A stretch of DNA of 64,000 nucleotides from Strigops habroptila (lineage: Eukaryota; Chordata; Aves; Psittaciformes; Psittacidae), in NCBI RefSeq assembly GCF_004027225.2, contig NC_044302.2:73280993-73344992 (forward strand). The letters are read 5' to 3'. The first letter of the stretch is position 1. Each line of letters opens with the position of its first letter. Both the position numbers and the translations under genes were made by a program. This document shows positions 20,480-35,500 of the stretch, in pieces. The notes under the pieces are model-generated. The model was not told the origin of the DNA. It made no database searches and was given only the letters and a program-made list of their open reading frames with translations.

Positions 20480-20586
20480 TGCTGCCACGATGGAAACCAA
20501 GGGTAAAAAGAAGTTCGTGGGGAAAAGGGGAAAACCGCCTTATGGAAAAGCGCCACATGGTCAGACGAAATTTAAAAAAGATAATG
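20480..20586 (+). CDS. PUM3: PUM3 first coding exon
   Basis: Acceptor cctttacag ends at 20479, the ATG is at 20490-20492 in GCCACGATGG (A at -3, G at +4), and the donor gtaaga starts at 20587. The ten bases before the ATG are 5' UTR, so at least one untranslated exon lies upstream in the CpG island. The exon encodes a basic start ([12 protein letters not shown]). Confidence 0.93.
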
Positions 20587-23500
20587 GTAAGAAGACAAAG
20601 GTCCGCATCTGGAGGCCCTGCTGAGTGGTTAGTGTTGTGCGCAGGCATGCTTGAACTTACTTTTTTATCTTGGTAAACTTTTGAAGTGACGAACTCTGTA
20701 GATGAGGTCAGAGAAGTGGAAGTTGTCTACCTGGGCTTCAGTAAAGCTTTTGACAGTGTGTCCCATAGAGCCCTTGCAGAGGGGCTGACAAATTATGGGC
20801 TGGATGAGTACATGGTGTGGTAGATTGAAAACTGGCAGAACTGGGCCCAGAAATTGCTAGTAAATGGCACAGAATCTAGTTGGAGGCCGATAACTAGCAG
20901 TGTACCCAGGGAGTCAGTACTAGGCCTAGTCCCGTGCAACCACTTCACTGATGATGGGGCAGAGTGTACTATCACAAGTTTGCTGGTGGCAGGGTGCTGG
21001 GAGGAGTGGCTGATGCACCAGCAGTCCTGCAGCTCTTCAGAGGGGCCTCAGCAGTGGGGAGAAATGGGCTGACAGAAGCCCCGTGAAGTTCATCAATGAG
21101 TGAAAGGCGAAGTTCTGCACCTGGGATGGGAACAACCCCATGCACCAGTACATGCTGGGGAAAGGCAGCTTTGCAGAAAAGGCCCTGAGGCTCTTGGTGA
21201 TCACAGATTTGGACATGAGACACGAAATGTGTCCTTGTGGCAAAGGTGGCAAATTTGATCCTGGGCTGCATTAGGAGGAGTGTTGCCAGCGGGTCAAGGG
21301 AGGTGATCCTTGCCCTCTCCTCAGCACTGGTGAGGCCACACCTGAAGTGCTGTGTCCACTTCTGGGCTACCCAGTACAAGAGAGGCATGGACCTACTGGA
21401 GAGAGCCCACTGAAGGGTCACATACCTGATGAAGGGTCTGGAGCACCTCTTTTGTGCAGAGAGGCTGATATTGCTAGGACAGTTGAGACTAGAGAAGAGA
21501 AGGCTGAGGGGGATCTTGGCAGTGTATACAAATACCTGAATGGGGTGTGCAAAGACAGAGCCAGGACCGGAGGCAGTGGGCACACACTGAAACACAGGAG
21601 GTTCCTGCTGAATATCAGGAGAGACTTCTTTACTATGAGGGTGACTGAGCACTGCCCAGGGTGGACTCTTCCACCTTGGAGATAGTCAAAAGCCACTTGA
21701 ACATCATCCTGGGCAGCCCTTGGTGGCCCTGTGTGAGCAGGAAGGTTGGACCAGATGACCTCCAAAGGTTCCTTCCCACCTCAGTCATCTGTGATTCTGT
21801 CTTGCATTCAAAACTATACTGACTGTGTGATCAAATAACCTGGAAAAAGTGAAGCTGAAATGCTTTAAATAGACTGCACTGCAAGCCCTTCAGCTCTGTT
21901 TAAGTCACCTAAAATACTCACTTAATTAGAATTTTGAAGTTGATAACTTTTTGATTCTACACTTTACTCTCCTACATTAAGTAAAAATTTGACAGTTGAA
22001 GCTAGGGTGTGTGAAGTGCTGTAGATTAGAATTAATGAGATACCTTTCACTGTTTTCCGCTTTAAACAGATGATGTCAAAAGAGCTTTGACCATAAACTG
22101 TGGAGAGATGATTTGGGGATTGATGACCTTGGTGTCAGGGGTGGTGAAATTCTTAATTTAGAACAATCCTTTTATGTCTGGGCCATTATACTGCTGCCCA
22201 GAAAATAATGCCCAGGCACAACTGCCTTGGGGGAAACTAGGACACCCAGGGACTGCCATGAGAACACCAGCTTTGAGAAGCATAATTGTTACTAAAAGAA
22301 GTCAGATTCTAGTTACAGTAGTGATTTGTTATTTTGAAGCAACGTTAGCTCTATGGTAGCATTTTAATTTCTTTTTTATTGGGTAATAGATTCAGGTCCA
22401 CCAAAGAAACTCCTCAAGAAAGGAGATGAGGAGGGAAAGCCTAAATCCATTTCCAAGAAATTTGTGAAAGGACAGTTAAGACCTGGAAGAGCTACTGTCA
22501 AACAGTTCAAGAATAAACAGCAATCAGAAAAGTTTGCAAAGAAGAGGAAGCTCACGGATGGAGAAGAGGGAGGTGAGTAAATATTTAAGCCTGGATATCA
22601 ATGGCAACTAGGTTTTGGGAAACAGGTCTTCCTGTCTTCCTCTTTCCCCTTGCCTTGTTACCATCTTTCCACATTGGCTGAATGACTGCAAGTTTACTTC
22701 ATGTTTAATCTTTGCTGTGGAAAATGTTCTTCACCTGGCTAAGCTTGAGTAATGAGAATGAACAGTTAGGAATTTTCTGGGAAGTCAAAGATGCAGTAAC
22801 AAATTTAAATAATCAGTATGCCATCATGAAGCTGTGATTATTTTAATGACAGTATTAAATGGCTAGCTTGAAACTAACTGTTTTCCCATAATTTGGAAAA
22901 TACAGAACATTTCACAGACCAGTTTAGAAATGTAATCCTCTGATCTAAAAATACTGGCTATACAATTTGGAACATAAAAGTTCATGAGTCAGAGTTGGTT
23001 ATCCCTTACATTATTTTGTTCCTGTGATCCAAACTATCTAGTCAGTTCTTTTTTTCTTTTTTTTTTTTTTTAGGCATCGTTGGTGTTGTCACTGCTTTTT
23101 ATGTTTTACAGCTTATTTTTGTGTTTATACAGATAAATGTCTGGTTTTATCTCTTTGAATGGATTTCTTTTATAACCTTGGTGCATGACAACTTCATGTT
23201 GTTCCTTACTTTGCTGTGAAGCAAAGGGGAAATGAAACAATGAACAAATGGGACAATGAAACAGGAGCAGAATCTTATGTGAAGTTCTGCAGAAAAATGT
23301 TGTTTGAAAGTCAGTAGAAGGTGTTGAGTATTTTATTATTGCTGTTGTATGTTTCAGAATGGCTTCACATAGAGTATGCACCAGATGCCTAGAAACTTAA
23401 TAGCAACAGAATGTTCATATTAAGCTGCTTAAAAAAAAACCCAAACAAAAAAGAAAAACCAACCACAAACAAACCTTTAAATGTTGTTTATAAGAGTAAC

Positions 23501-26500
23501 TGAAAGGTGCTCTATATGGCACAGTGGCTCTGCTCTCAAAGTGTTGCTGGTTTTGCTTGTTGCTATTATTTTAGGAGAGTGACACAAAAAAATCGATAAT
23601 ATTCTTTGTAAAAAGAGAGCATAGGTTTTGGACGGGTAAGACAGTTAAGTGCATGCTGCTAAATACCAACAAGCGGTGCTTTAAGGTCTAAAAATTTTAT
23701 GCTGGGTCTTTAATGTTGTGTATAGAAGTAATAGTTAGCATGCATGACTTGATTCTGTGAAACCATGTAATATAAGATGATGTTTTTTGTCAAGGTATGA
23801 ATAAAACTAAGATCAGATACTTGAATTTTTTCCATAACTCATTTGTGGCACTTTATAGCACGTTATGTTAACAGAGTTTGTTGAGTGGTGGTGTATAGCC
23901 GTTCTATACTAAACCCCATGCTTAAGGAATTTGACTGAAAGAAAAGATTAAGGATGTTAAAAGGCTTTAATTTTTTTCCTTTCTCTGATATTTCAGATAT
24001 GTATTTTTGAGTTAGGACTCTTCTTTTGAGAGAAAGAAAAGGTATGCGTTAAGTCCAGGATGAACTAAAAAGCTAGGTCCATCTTTAAGTAAATTTTCAA
24101 GCTCTTAAGAGATTTGCAGTGTGTCTTTGACAAAGCTTTGAGAAAAATTCTTGTTTGCTTTGTTCTTTTGGTATTATAGAAATGGAAATTACTAGCTTAG
24201 CATACATATTAAATATTTACACTTTCACATTAGCTATCTGGGTAACTTTGGGTGAAGCTCCTGAATTGTTAAAAATTCAAGTCACAGTGCTGCCACAGTT
24301 TATACTGGTAAAGATTCCATTCCTCCTCTTCTACTGACTATAGAAAAATCTGTGTATTTTTGTATTCAGGGTCGGATTCTAAGAAGCCAAAGTGGAATGA
24401 CTTCAAAAAGAAAAGGAAGGAATTAAAGCAAACCAGACAACTTAATGATAAAAGTAATTATGACATAATTGTGAAATCAAAGCAAATATGGGAAAGTGTG
24501 AGAAGGTAATAATGATTCTTTTTTGCTGCAGTTGGCTTTTAGTCATGAGTTGCAAGAAGACTCTATCTCTTCTTGTAATTACATGAAAATATATTTCCAC
24601 AGTGAAATTCTATGGGTGAATGATAACATTACATGCAATTCTGTAGATGGTTTAAGCAGAGTGTGGTGACTCATGGTGCTAGAAATGTCTGGATTAAGCT
24701 CACTTCCGTATTAGACTAAAATTTGTGAGTGAGTGCTTAAGGAGTTGTCTTGTTTCCTGAATCCTGAGGCACAGAGCTTGTACTGATGCAGCCTGTTCTT
24801 GCAGTGGGATCACTGCGTGAGGGGTTTTTTTTGAGGTTTGTATGCTCTCTCTGGGGAGGTGTAATTCTAGAACTGGGGGCTCACATCAGAATGACGAGGT
24901 AATTTTACTTGCTCTAAGTGTCTGCTTTGCAGTTTTGACTGTAATATGCTTACAGACTTTTGGATCTGTGAGCAACTCTGGATGCAGATTTGAGTTTATG
25001 TTCTTTTTAATAATATTGTTACTCAGAAAAGAATAATTTTTTAAGTGGAAATCTGGTTTGGTTTCTCGGAACTGAAACTGCTTAATTACGTCTGTCTACA
25101 GATTTAATGAATGATAATGTAAATATGGATTAGCAGAAGCCAACTTAATTTGGTACCATCATGCTTCTTAATTTGTAGATATAAGGGAATCGTACTACAA
25201 AAAAGTTTTACTTTTCTTTGCTTGTAGGAAGAAATGTGATAAGGAGAAGCGAGAAAAGCTCATGAATGACCTACAGAAGCTTCTTCATGGAAAAATTAAA
25301 AGTGTAAGAAAAACTAATGGCATAGTGCACAAATTCACAAGATCTTCTTTAAAGAATGCTGAAATACTGAATGAACTTTTAATAATAGAGTACTAACCTG
25401 TTCTTCCAAAAGTTACAGAGATTTTTTTTAAACTTTGAGTAAAAAAGGAGAAAACAATCTTTCACTTAATTCTTGAAATGTATAAATTTGCAGTGAAATA
25501 CATGTTTGATTTTACAGTGATTCATGGCATTCCATGTTGAAGTGGAATTACATTGTCACACTCACTCTGACATTAGAAATAACATGAGGAAAAACAAGAT
25601 ACCATGTCATGGTTCTCTTTCAGTATTAAAACTTCGATGCATGTCCTTAATTGTCAGCAATTGGAAGTATTGTCTATATTTTGTTTGATAGAGTACTTAC
25701 GAAGTAGTAAAAAAACCTGGAAACTTAATTCATTATAAACAGGCAACTACGTTTTTAATTGGCATTACATGCTACATGTGGCATAAAACTATACCAGACA
25801 GCAAGTGCATTAAAATAGATTTGTTGCATAATGACATTTTAACGGCCTAGGATAATGAAATATCTCTGTCCTGTAGCTGGCGTTTGCACATGATTCGACT
25901 CGAGTGATCCAGTGCTTTATTCAGTATGGTAATGAGAAGCAAAGGCAACAGACATTTGAAGAATTGAAAGGTATTTTCTTCCCATTTACAGTTTACCTGT
26001 ATGCTTGTTAGGATGCATTTTAAAAAGCTGTATTATTTTCTCTTGAATATCTTTAACTTTCTGCTGAACTGATGCACTGTATAGTGAGTTCTTAAAACTT
26101 TATTTAAGTTATTGCATCTTGTTTTGTAGAGTTAATGTAGTGAAAAATCAAACCAGCTATTTTTTTCCCCTTCTTCTAGATAGCTTAGTAGAGTTGAGCA
26201 AGTCAAAATATTCCAGAAATATTGTGAAGAAGTTCCTTATGTATGGGTGAGTATGAAATGAATTTGCTTAGCTGTGTTGCATTGCTTCATTTCCAGTGAT
26301 TGCAAACTGGTTGGATTCAATCCAGTGCTGCTGTTAATCTATATAATCTCATGAATAAAAAAAAAATGTTTCTGAAAACATATTTTTAGTGGTGATGAGG
26401 CAGGAGAGTGTCAGGTATTGCTAACAGTAATTTTCATTTTGCAAAAAAGTAAAGCTAAAGCTGTACATATTGAGGAAGACATATGCCAAAAGAAATCCAA

Positions 26501-29500
26501 ATATATGCTCAATCTTTGACTTATAAAAAAAAAAAAAAAGGCTTTTAAAATTTTTCTCTGCTTACCATTTCAGGAGAGCATCCTTCATTCTGTAGGATTT
26601 ATCCACTGGTTTCTTTTTCCCTCAAAATACCTTAAGATTTCTAGAGATTCCTGGCTTTCTTGCCATATTTTCATAAATGCCAAAAAGCTGATCCAGAAAC
26701 ATGTGTTTTGTGGTTTCTGTTCTAAATCATACCACCTAAATGTGCTTCCAAAAATAAAACTATTGATAGGTTGGCTTATCCCTAAAGTTTTAACTCTTGG
26801 TATCTATCTTTCCTTGTGAAACAGGACAAAACCACAAGTTGCAGAAATAATAAAAAGTTTTAAAGGCCATGTGAGAAAAATGCTCCGTCATGCTGAAGCA
26901 TCTGCTGTAGTGGAATATGCATATAATGACAAAGCCATTCTGGAGCAGAGGAATATGCTGACAGAAGAACTATATGGGAACACTTTCCAGGTTTACAAGG
27001 TGATGTTTAAATACTTTGTAGTTTAAGGTGTTCTAGCATCTAAGGTGTTGTGTAGGTACCTTACCTACTGTTTCTTTTAATTAAATTTATTTCTGTCAGC
27101 TGTTCAAATATAGTCTAGTTTAGCTAGTTTAGTGTTTAAATGTTATGATTACTTGCACATTTCTAGTCGATTAAATTGTCATGTTTTTCAGTTTGAACTA
27201 CATAAAATATTTTTTGTTAGAGACACAAATAGTTTTATTTGCTACTAAGTACAAAACTGTTTTAGTCAATTATGAACTACGCTAGAGAAACTTTTGCACC
27301 CTGGTGTACAACACAACAGACTTTTACCCAAGATTTATGTTAAAAATGTAGAAGAAATTACCAGCTCATTTCTGAATTATATTCCTGTTTTTTCTTTACT
27401 GGTATTATGCATTTTGCAACACTAATAGAAAGGCATGTTTGCTCTGTTTGTGGGCTGTAATTTGTCCTGGGAGTAAAACAGCCTCTGAAATCAAGTGCAG
27501 TGTTATCTTCCATCATTCTAGCAGTCTTGGCATAAGTGTTTCAAGTAGTCTTACATTGTGGTGCAAATCTGAGACTCAACAGCATGTGGGTTTATAAGAA
27601 ATTACAATGTGATCCTTAATGAGACCTGGAATTTCTTGGAGTTTTGAAATGGGTAGTTTAATTTTCATCCTTCTGCCTCCAACTTTCTACCTTCTCTTTT
27701 CCACCTGCAGCAGGGACGGTTACAAATTCATTTCTTCTAATTTTCTATCTACTTGGCCTGTTCTACTAACAACAGATTGTTTTGTAAGAGTTACCAGTGT
27801 AATAGTTTAGTTGAGATACCAGGAAGTATTTCTGTATTTAAGGTATATATTATAAATTCCTTCTCTCTGCTGTTCTTGAACTGGAATTTTCTGTTTAACT
27901 TCTCAGTTAACTGACTTGTTGTTCTCTGACATAGGCATACTGTTAGGCAGGATTTCTGCTTAGCTCGGGAGTCCCTTGACAGAATGCTATTTTTGTGTAT
28001 TTTACCTTGTATCTGACAGTCTCATGAAGAGCTGACTATAATTGGCAACAACCAGTTCAGACCACAGAAGTAGCTTTTGTTTGCTAATAATGGATATCCA
28101 GTTTGTAGAAACAAGTATATAGCTTCTGACATACTCAAAGTAGACGAGCTTTTTATTTTTGAAATTGTGAAAACTGTTAGCTTTGCAGAAAATTGTTTGT
28201 GATATTGTTCATGAATTTTTATTGAAAAGGAACTAAAGATTCTAAATTTCTGTAAATTCTGATACTTAATGGGAACAACTGCACTGGTTATACTTTCATT
28301 TCAGACACCAGTTGTCCCAACGCTGGATAAAGTATTAGAAGCTCGGCCTGAAAAGAGAGAGGCCATCTTGGATGAAATGAAACAGATTCTTACACCAATG
28401 GCACAGAAGTAAGTAAAAAAATTGATTTAAGGGGTGACAACCTAGCATGAATCAGTTTGTTTCTGACAAACAAGCAGACAGTGATAATGATACTCTTAAG
28501 TTGTAACATCGCTGTGTTGTTTAGTAAGTAACTGTAGTTTTGTCCGAAGTGTTGTATCTTAATTTTGAATTCCACTTCTATAAACTAAAGTGTGCCCTGC
28601 CCCAGCCAGTCAGTAAAAATCCTGCAGTGTGGTGTGCTTCCATAATGCAGTCATTATTAGGTAAGCTTCTGTAGTGGTCCTTAGGAGAAAATATTTTGCT
28701 AGGTTTAGAATCTTCCACATACTGCAAATGCTAAACATCTAATCCAGAATGTCTGTGTGTTTTCTGTACACTGCACTGCCAAACTTTTTCTGTTTTTTAA
28801 TGCAAATGAAGTATTGTTATCTTATGTTAAAACCATTACTTGTGGGTGACTTTTTGCTTATTTTCCTCTTCCCAAATACAGAGAAGCTGTGATAAAACAC
28901 TCACTGGTACATAAAGTATTTTTGGACTTTTTCACTTATGCTCTTCCGAAACAAAGATCTGTAAGTATGATTTGTTTGGTTTTTATGTTCTTCTAAGTGA
29001 ATGGTTGTCCTTGTCTACTCTAGTTTCTGTCTTAGTTCAGAACACCCTTCCTTGAATTTTCTCTAATAGGAAACTGACAAGATTCAGTAAATTTCTGATT
29101 TCATAGGGTGAATATGATGAATGGTGTAGCTTTCAAGGGAGAAAGCTTATGTCATTTAGTCTTTCAGAGTCCTTTTGAGACCATTTTTCTTAGGTCAAGG
29201 TAGTGAGAATGGTTCTGTTGAGCCAGTGATGCTCTCTATATTGTTGTGAGCAGACAAAAAAAATCCTTTCATGCCTTCGCCCACATGTCTGGAGACTTTT
29301 TAGGTCTTTCCTGTCACATTTTTGCTTTATCACCTTTTCTTCCCCAGGAAATGATAGAAGCTATCAGAGAGGCTGTCATCTATCTGGCACACACTCATGA
29401 TGGAGCCCGAGTAGCAATGCACTGCTTATGGCATGGTACTCCCAAGGTATTGTTTGGTTTCTGTCTACCCAGTCCTCTTTATTCATGTAATAATAAAGTC

Positions 29501-32500
29501 CTTTGTTTATTTAATGATAAATAATAATTTTATAAGTAATAAATACGTAATATATGCTATATAATTAAATATATAATTATAAATATAAATAATAAGAATT
29601 TAATGATAGTATTTAATAGTAAGAGTCCTCTTTTTAGTTAATAATAGTCTAGTCTGAGACTGTGAGTATGGTCATCCAAATGGGTTCTTCTGCCAGTGAA
29701 CATTTTGATACAGTTAAGTATTTGAGAGCAGGGTTAAAAAGTGGCTTCACTTGACTTATTGGCAAATAAAAGCAGTAGATTTTTTTGTGAATCAAATGCT
29801 TTTGTTAGAAATCCTGTAGTAGAAGCATCTCTTTTTATTTTTAGCAGAGTTCGTGAAGGTGATACATAGGGCTATTCCATTTTAAGATTATTGGCCATTC
29901 TTTCATTCCATAGGTTTCTTAATGCCAGTGGAATTGGCAATAGGGAGAGGACAGTAAGTAAGTATGTGGAATGTATTCGTAATGTGGAACGTATTTGGCT
30001 ATGGAATGCCAAGACTTCAAAAATGTTACAGGAACTGTATTTAGTTTCTTCTGCTGATACAGTATCCTGAAATACTTTAGGTGTACTGTATGCCATCATC
30101 TCTTGGAAATACTGTAGTGCCTTCTATAATATGAGGTGAGGCGATGGCACAGGTTGCCCAGAGAAGCTGTGGCTGCCCCATCCCTAGCAGTGTTCAAGGC
30201 CAGGTTGCATGGGGTTTGGAGGAACCTGGTCTAGTGGAAGGTGTCCCTGCCTGTGACAGGGGGTTGGAACTAGATGATCTTTAAGGTCCCTTCGAACCCA
30301 AACTATTCTATGATTCCATGATAATTTGTGTGTATAAAAAAAAAAAGTTATGAAAATAGTCTGCTTGTTAAAGAGTGCAGAAAAAAATAGGAAGTTGCTA
30401 GGATCTAAGGGTAGTAATGGGTGTGGAAAAGACTGAACAGTGATTGCAAGACCCAAAAGTACAAGCACTGAGGAAACTTTCTGCCAAAAAAAAAATCTTG
30501 CTAGTAAACAGGTTTTGCAACACGCTAGATAGAGTCCTTGCTACTTAAAAGTTTCAGGCCCTGTTAAATAAGTTTCTTTCCAAATGAATAGTTGAAGTGC
30601 ATTCTTGTGTAAGTAATGAACAAGATATATGTGAACCTGTGTGGTGGTTTGGAGGTCTCCCTCTCTTTTTCCTTTTTTTTTTTTTTTTCCCCCTATCTTT
30701 CAGTTTAGCCTTTTTGCCATGTCCTGTTGGTGGGCTGGACTTGTAAACAACATACAGAACCTCCCTGGGATTGAGTCTTTCACAGTTTAGGTTTAACTCT
30801 TCTAGGTGTTAACTAATAGCATGAATGTGGGACTTTGGTAAATAGCCTTTGCTTTAGTAAGCAAATGGAAGGTTATGTTTTTGAAGGTGTAGATAACAAT
30901 TTAGTTACTCAGAATCACTGACATTATAGGCTCATTCGAGTTTCTTGTTTCCTTTTGGATAGGACAGAAAAGTAATTGTGAAAACTATGAAGACATATAT
31001 TGAAAAAATAGCAACGGTGAGTGTTCATTTATTTCGTAGTCTCTGAAATACAAGTGATTTGGTAGAGGCTACTTTGATTGTACTTTGGTACTGGAAACTG
31101 AGGGTTTAATAAAACTAGGTTTAAAATAGTGGTGATGTATTAGATGGTATAAAATAGAATGAACTTTATGGAATATTTAGAGACATACTGAGAAGCTTCA
31201 TTGTGGGCGCTAAATATAGTCCTTTGAAGTAGCTGAGTTAATTATAAGTCCTATATTATATATATTTTATATATTCTATAATTTTTTTTTTTTAAGCCCA
31301 GTTTTACATTACATCTTCATATGGCTCATTGGTTAATTCTCCTTGGTTAGGAGTAAAATAACACGTATACAGAAGAGGAACTGAAGCTAAGATGTGTTGA
31401 GTGGGTCCCAACATATTTGAATGTGCCAATGCCATTTGAATGTGCATACTTCTTGTGAGTTTTTTTGGTTGGTTGGGTTTTTTTTTTAAGTCAGGAAGAT
31501 TCAAAATGAATTAGTGCTGAAATGGCATACAATGAAAGAAGTCTGTATTTAATTTTTTTCTGAGTAACATGTATGTTTTGAGACTGCAGCACCAACAGAG
31601 TAACAGTTGCAGCTGGATTTCATAGTTTCAGTTAAAACTGCAACTGTGAAGAAAAGCTTTTTAAACTTTCCTTCCTGGTTGTATTGTTCTGTTTACTAAT
31701 AGTTGATGTAGTCTCAATCAGTGGTCTCCAAACTTCTGGTCACACAACCCTGACCATGCATCTCAAATGTATGTATATTTATGCATAAAAAATGTACATG
31801 TACTACTGTACTAATATATATTATAAAACATACACAGAAATAGAAATTTTAAAAAGATAATATAAAGACAACCAGTGGTTATTTTTATATATTTATTAAT
31901 GGTACAAAAAATATTTTCTTCCTGCCTCACAATGGACTGTCTTGTGCAGCCCGCTTTGGAGGCTGCTGTTTTAAATAATATTTCTCTCCATAATTTTTCT
32001 ACTACCAGAATAAATTATTTCTATATTTTATTAAATATATATTAGATAGAAATATGGGACAGTGGGCAAATAATGGCTAAAACAACTCTGGAGCACTGAA
32101 GGTCTGGCTTTGCTTAGATGTAGAATCTCACTGACACATAAGTGAATTGGGTCATGCCCTTTTGAGTATGCTAGATTTACGCTCTAACAATACAGTAGAG
32201 ACTATGTGGCTTATGGCAGAAACATGATCTCCAAAAATATGGTATATGATTTATCTCAAGTTTTAAGCAAATACCATATAAATAAAATCTTTATGTAATG
32301 TTCTGGCGAGGCAAATCCTATCAATGGTAGTTATACATTGGATTAGGTTATTAGCTTGGATGCCATAAAGCAATGTATCAACTTCTAATGGCAGATCAAC
32401 TTAATCTACCTTCCTTTTAACAACATGCTTCTCTTAACAGGCCTTATTTTCAGTGACAGTGTTGGGCTTCTCTCATTCTATACAATGGGCAGAATTTGCA

Positions 32501-35500
32501 TGTGGTTCATGTTGTGTCACGTTTGAGACAAACTCTCAGAAATGTTGATCCTAAGTCAATTAGTATATTCATAGAACTTGACTGCATGTCTTTTCTGATA
32601 TCTCATCTTTGCAGGGTGAATTTTCTCATCTGGTCTTGCTGGCAGCATTTGATTGCATCGATGACACTAAACTTGTGAAACAGTTAATTCTGTCAGTAAG
32701 TAATCAAATCTTTCCTAAACAGTATACAAATATCATTGGTGTTTCTCACCATATAGGAAGATGAGAGTAGGAATCATCTGCTTTTTTCAAACCATTTAAT
32801 TAATTTCCCCTTTTTCTGTTTAATTATATTTATGTATCATGTTTATTTTTTTCCTTTCATAGAAGACCTCAGCACTTTCATATGTTCTCTTTATTTATTT
32901 GAAATAGTTTTTAAACTAGATTCAGTGCTTGCAGAAAAATATCCATTTTGTACATGTTCATTCTGGCTAATGGATGACTGGAATTTCTTTTGGTTGAATG
33001 CTGAAACCATTAACTTGCATTAATTCTCAAAACTTGACATTTTTACTTAATATGTTGATAATTAAATGACATTAACGTTCTGGATAAGATCCATACAATA
33101 TTTTTATCTTCTTCCAAAACTGATGCAGGTAGATGTCTGAAACATGAGAGCACTTTAGCTGTTCTGCTTTACCTACATGAAATTGCAGAATGACATTAAG
33201 GATGGTATGCTTCCTTTTGGAATGCCCCATTTCCTCACCTGCCTTCCAGAGTTATTTAATAGGGTTTCGCATAGTGTTTACACTTTAGATTATGATTGCA
33301 TTCAAATTTTATCACTTCTAAGATGTTTTAATCTGTAAATTATTATAAAGTTATGTTTTCACACTGATAAAAGAGACTTCATAATGCACAATTAGTTTTC
33401 ATGCAAGCAGGATAATTAACATCGATGTATAGGTTGTAATGTGCGAATAGTAGTACTCATGCTATAACTTCTAGGACTGACAGGTTGAGAGGCAGTGGCA
33501 GGGTGGTAAAGATGAGGCAAATACTCTGCACGTGGACTGCCAAGTTCACCACTAAACCATGTCACCAGTGGCCTTATCTACACATTTTCTGAACAATATC
33601 AGGGACGGTGATTCCACCACTTCCCTGGGCAGCCTGTTCCAATGCCTCATCACCCTTTCAGTGAAGAAATTTTTCCTAATATCCAATCTAAACCTCCTCT
33701 GGCACAGTTTGAGGCACTTATGTCTTGTCCTGTCTTTGTTGCTGGGGAAAAGAGACCAGCTGCCTCCTCTATCCATCCTCCTTTCAGGTAGTCATAGAGA
33801 ACGATATGGTCCCCCGTGAGCCTTCTCCAGACTGAACAACCCCAGTTCCCTCAGCCATTCCTCATCAGACTTGTGCTTCAGACCCTTCACCAGCTTCATT
33901 GCCCTTCTCTGGACCTGCTCCACTAACTCAATATCTCTCTTGTGATGAGGGAGCCAGAACTGAACACATGATAAGGCTTGCTCTAAAAAATAAGAGCAGT
34001 TCTTCCATTGGGCAACTCTGTATAAGAGGGAATTGGGTTTTTATACTTAAGCACAAAGATATGTCTCTAAGTCTGCCTCTCTGGTGTGGAGAGATGAAAG
34101 CATCCCAGTGTGAAGATAGCTTTTGTTTCTTAGGTATATTAGCTGTAATCAAAGCTGGATTTTGTTTCTAGAGTCCAATCTGCAATGTGACAAATGCTGG
34201 GCAAGTTCCAAGCAAATAGGCCCTGACAGATCAGTGCTATCTTGGTACGAGATTGTTGAGGCATTCTGGTACTATGTTACAAGCACTCTCCTTTTGGAGG
34301 GCTTATGAATTCAAATACTGTTTGGCTTTAGCTGAGCTTTCAAATTGTCGTTTAAGTCCTGAATCATCTGTGGTTTTGCCCCATCTGAAATCAAAGATAA
34401 TGGAGTATTTACTCTTTGGTCATCCTCCTGCATCCATCTGGACAGAAGTGTAAAGGAGAATAAGGACGAGCAGCCTTCACACATACAAAATTGGCCCATC
34501 TGGGTTTATTGAAGTTAGGAGCAGGGAACAGGGAAAGGATGTTGGGGAAAATGTAAAAAATACCAGATAAGATCAGCTCTTCACATAGAGAATGAAAACT
34601 AGTAGCAGGGGATGAGGTGAAAGCATCAAGTGTTGAAGCATACTCTATAGATGAATCCAACCCTGAAAATTATCTTGAAGAGCAGTTAGACTTCTAAAAC
34701 ACCTTATACCAATTATCAGTCTGTCCATACTAAAATTTAGCTCTCTCTTTTTCCGCTCCGTCTCCCCCCCTCCTTTTTTCTCTCAATAATCAGTGATATT
34801 GATGCAACTGATGAACACATTTTAAACCTGATTTTTTTTTTTCCTGTCTCTTCGCCAAGCTCTCATTCTGATCAGAGGTTTTTAATTTAATTTTGCAAGC
34901 AGATACGGATCTTACTCATATTACGTAGGTTTTCTTTCCTAAGCTTTGCATTTGAAATGTCATCAGTAATTACTGATGGCTCAAAACTTATTAATTCATT
35001 AATGTTTTGTTGCTGCTTGTTTACTTTTACAGGAAATAAATGCTGCTTTACCCAATATAATAAACAACAAATATGGAAAGAAGGTCTTGTTGTACTTGCT
35101 AAGTCCTAGAGACCCTGCACATTTTGTTCCAGAAATCATCACACTTCTGCAACAGGGAGATGGAAATGCCTATAGGTATACAACAGTTAAGATTTTTTTC
35201 CCTGGAGTCCAGAAGAGTTCATGCAACTTTATGTCACGATCAATTTAATTTCAGCTTTTCTTTATAGTGTAGCGAAGTAATGTAAATAATAATAATAATA
35301 ATGTAAATGATAATAATAATGTAAATAATACCTAAGATTACTTAGATATGTTAATCTGTAGTCTGTATTTTTGCATTTTTTGTTTAAAGTTCATACATGA
35401 TGATTGGTGATCAGCAATATATTGGTAGTCAGCAGTTTATCCTCTTTGTAAAAGGCAAAAACTGTGATGTGTTCTTTGTTTAAACTCATACATCAAACTT

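Noticed and set aside
20972..21652. 226-codon open frame on the minus strand
   Set aside because: It is the antisense of the CR1 element at 20690-21801 and matches no protein family.
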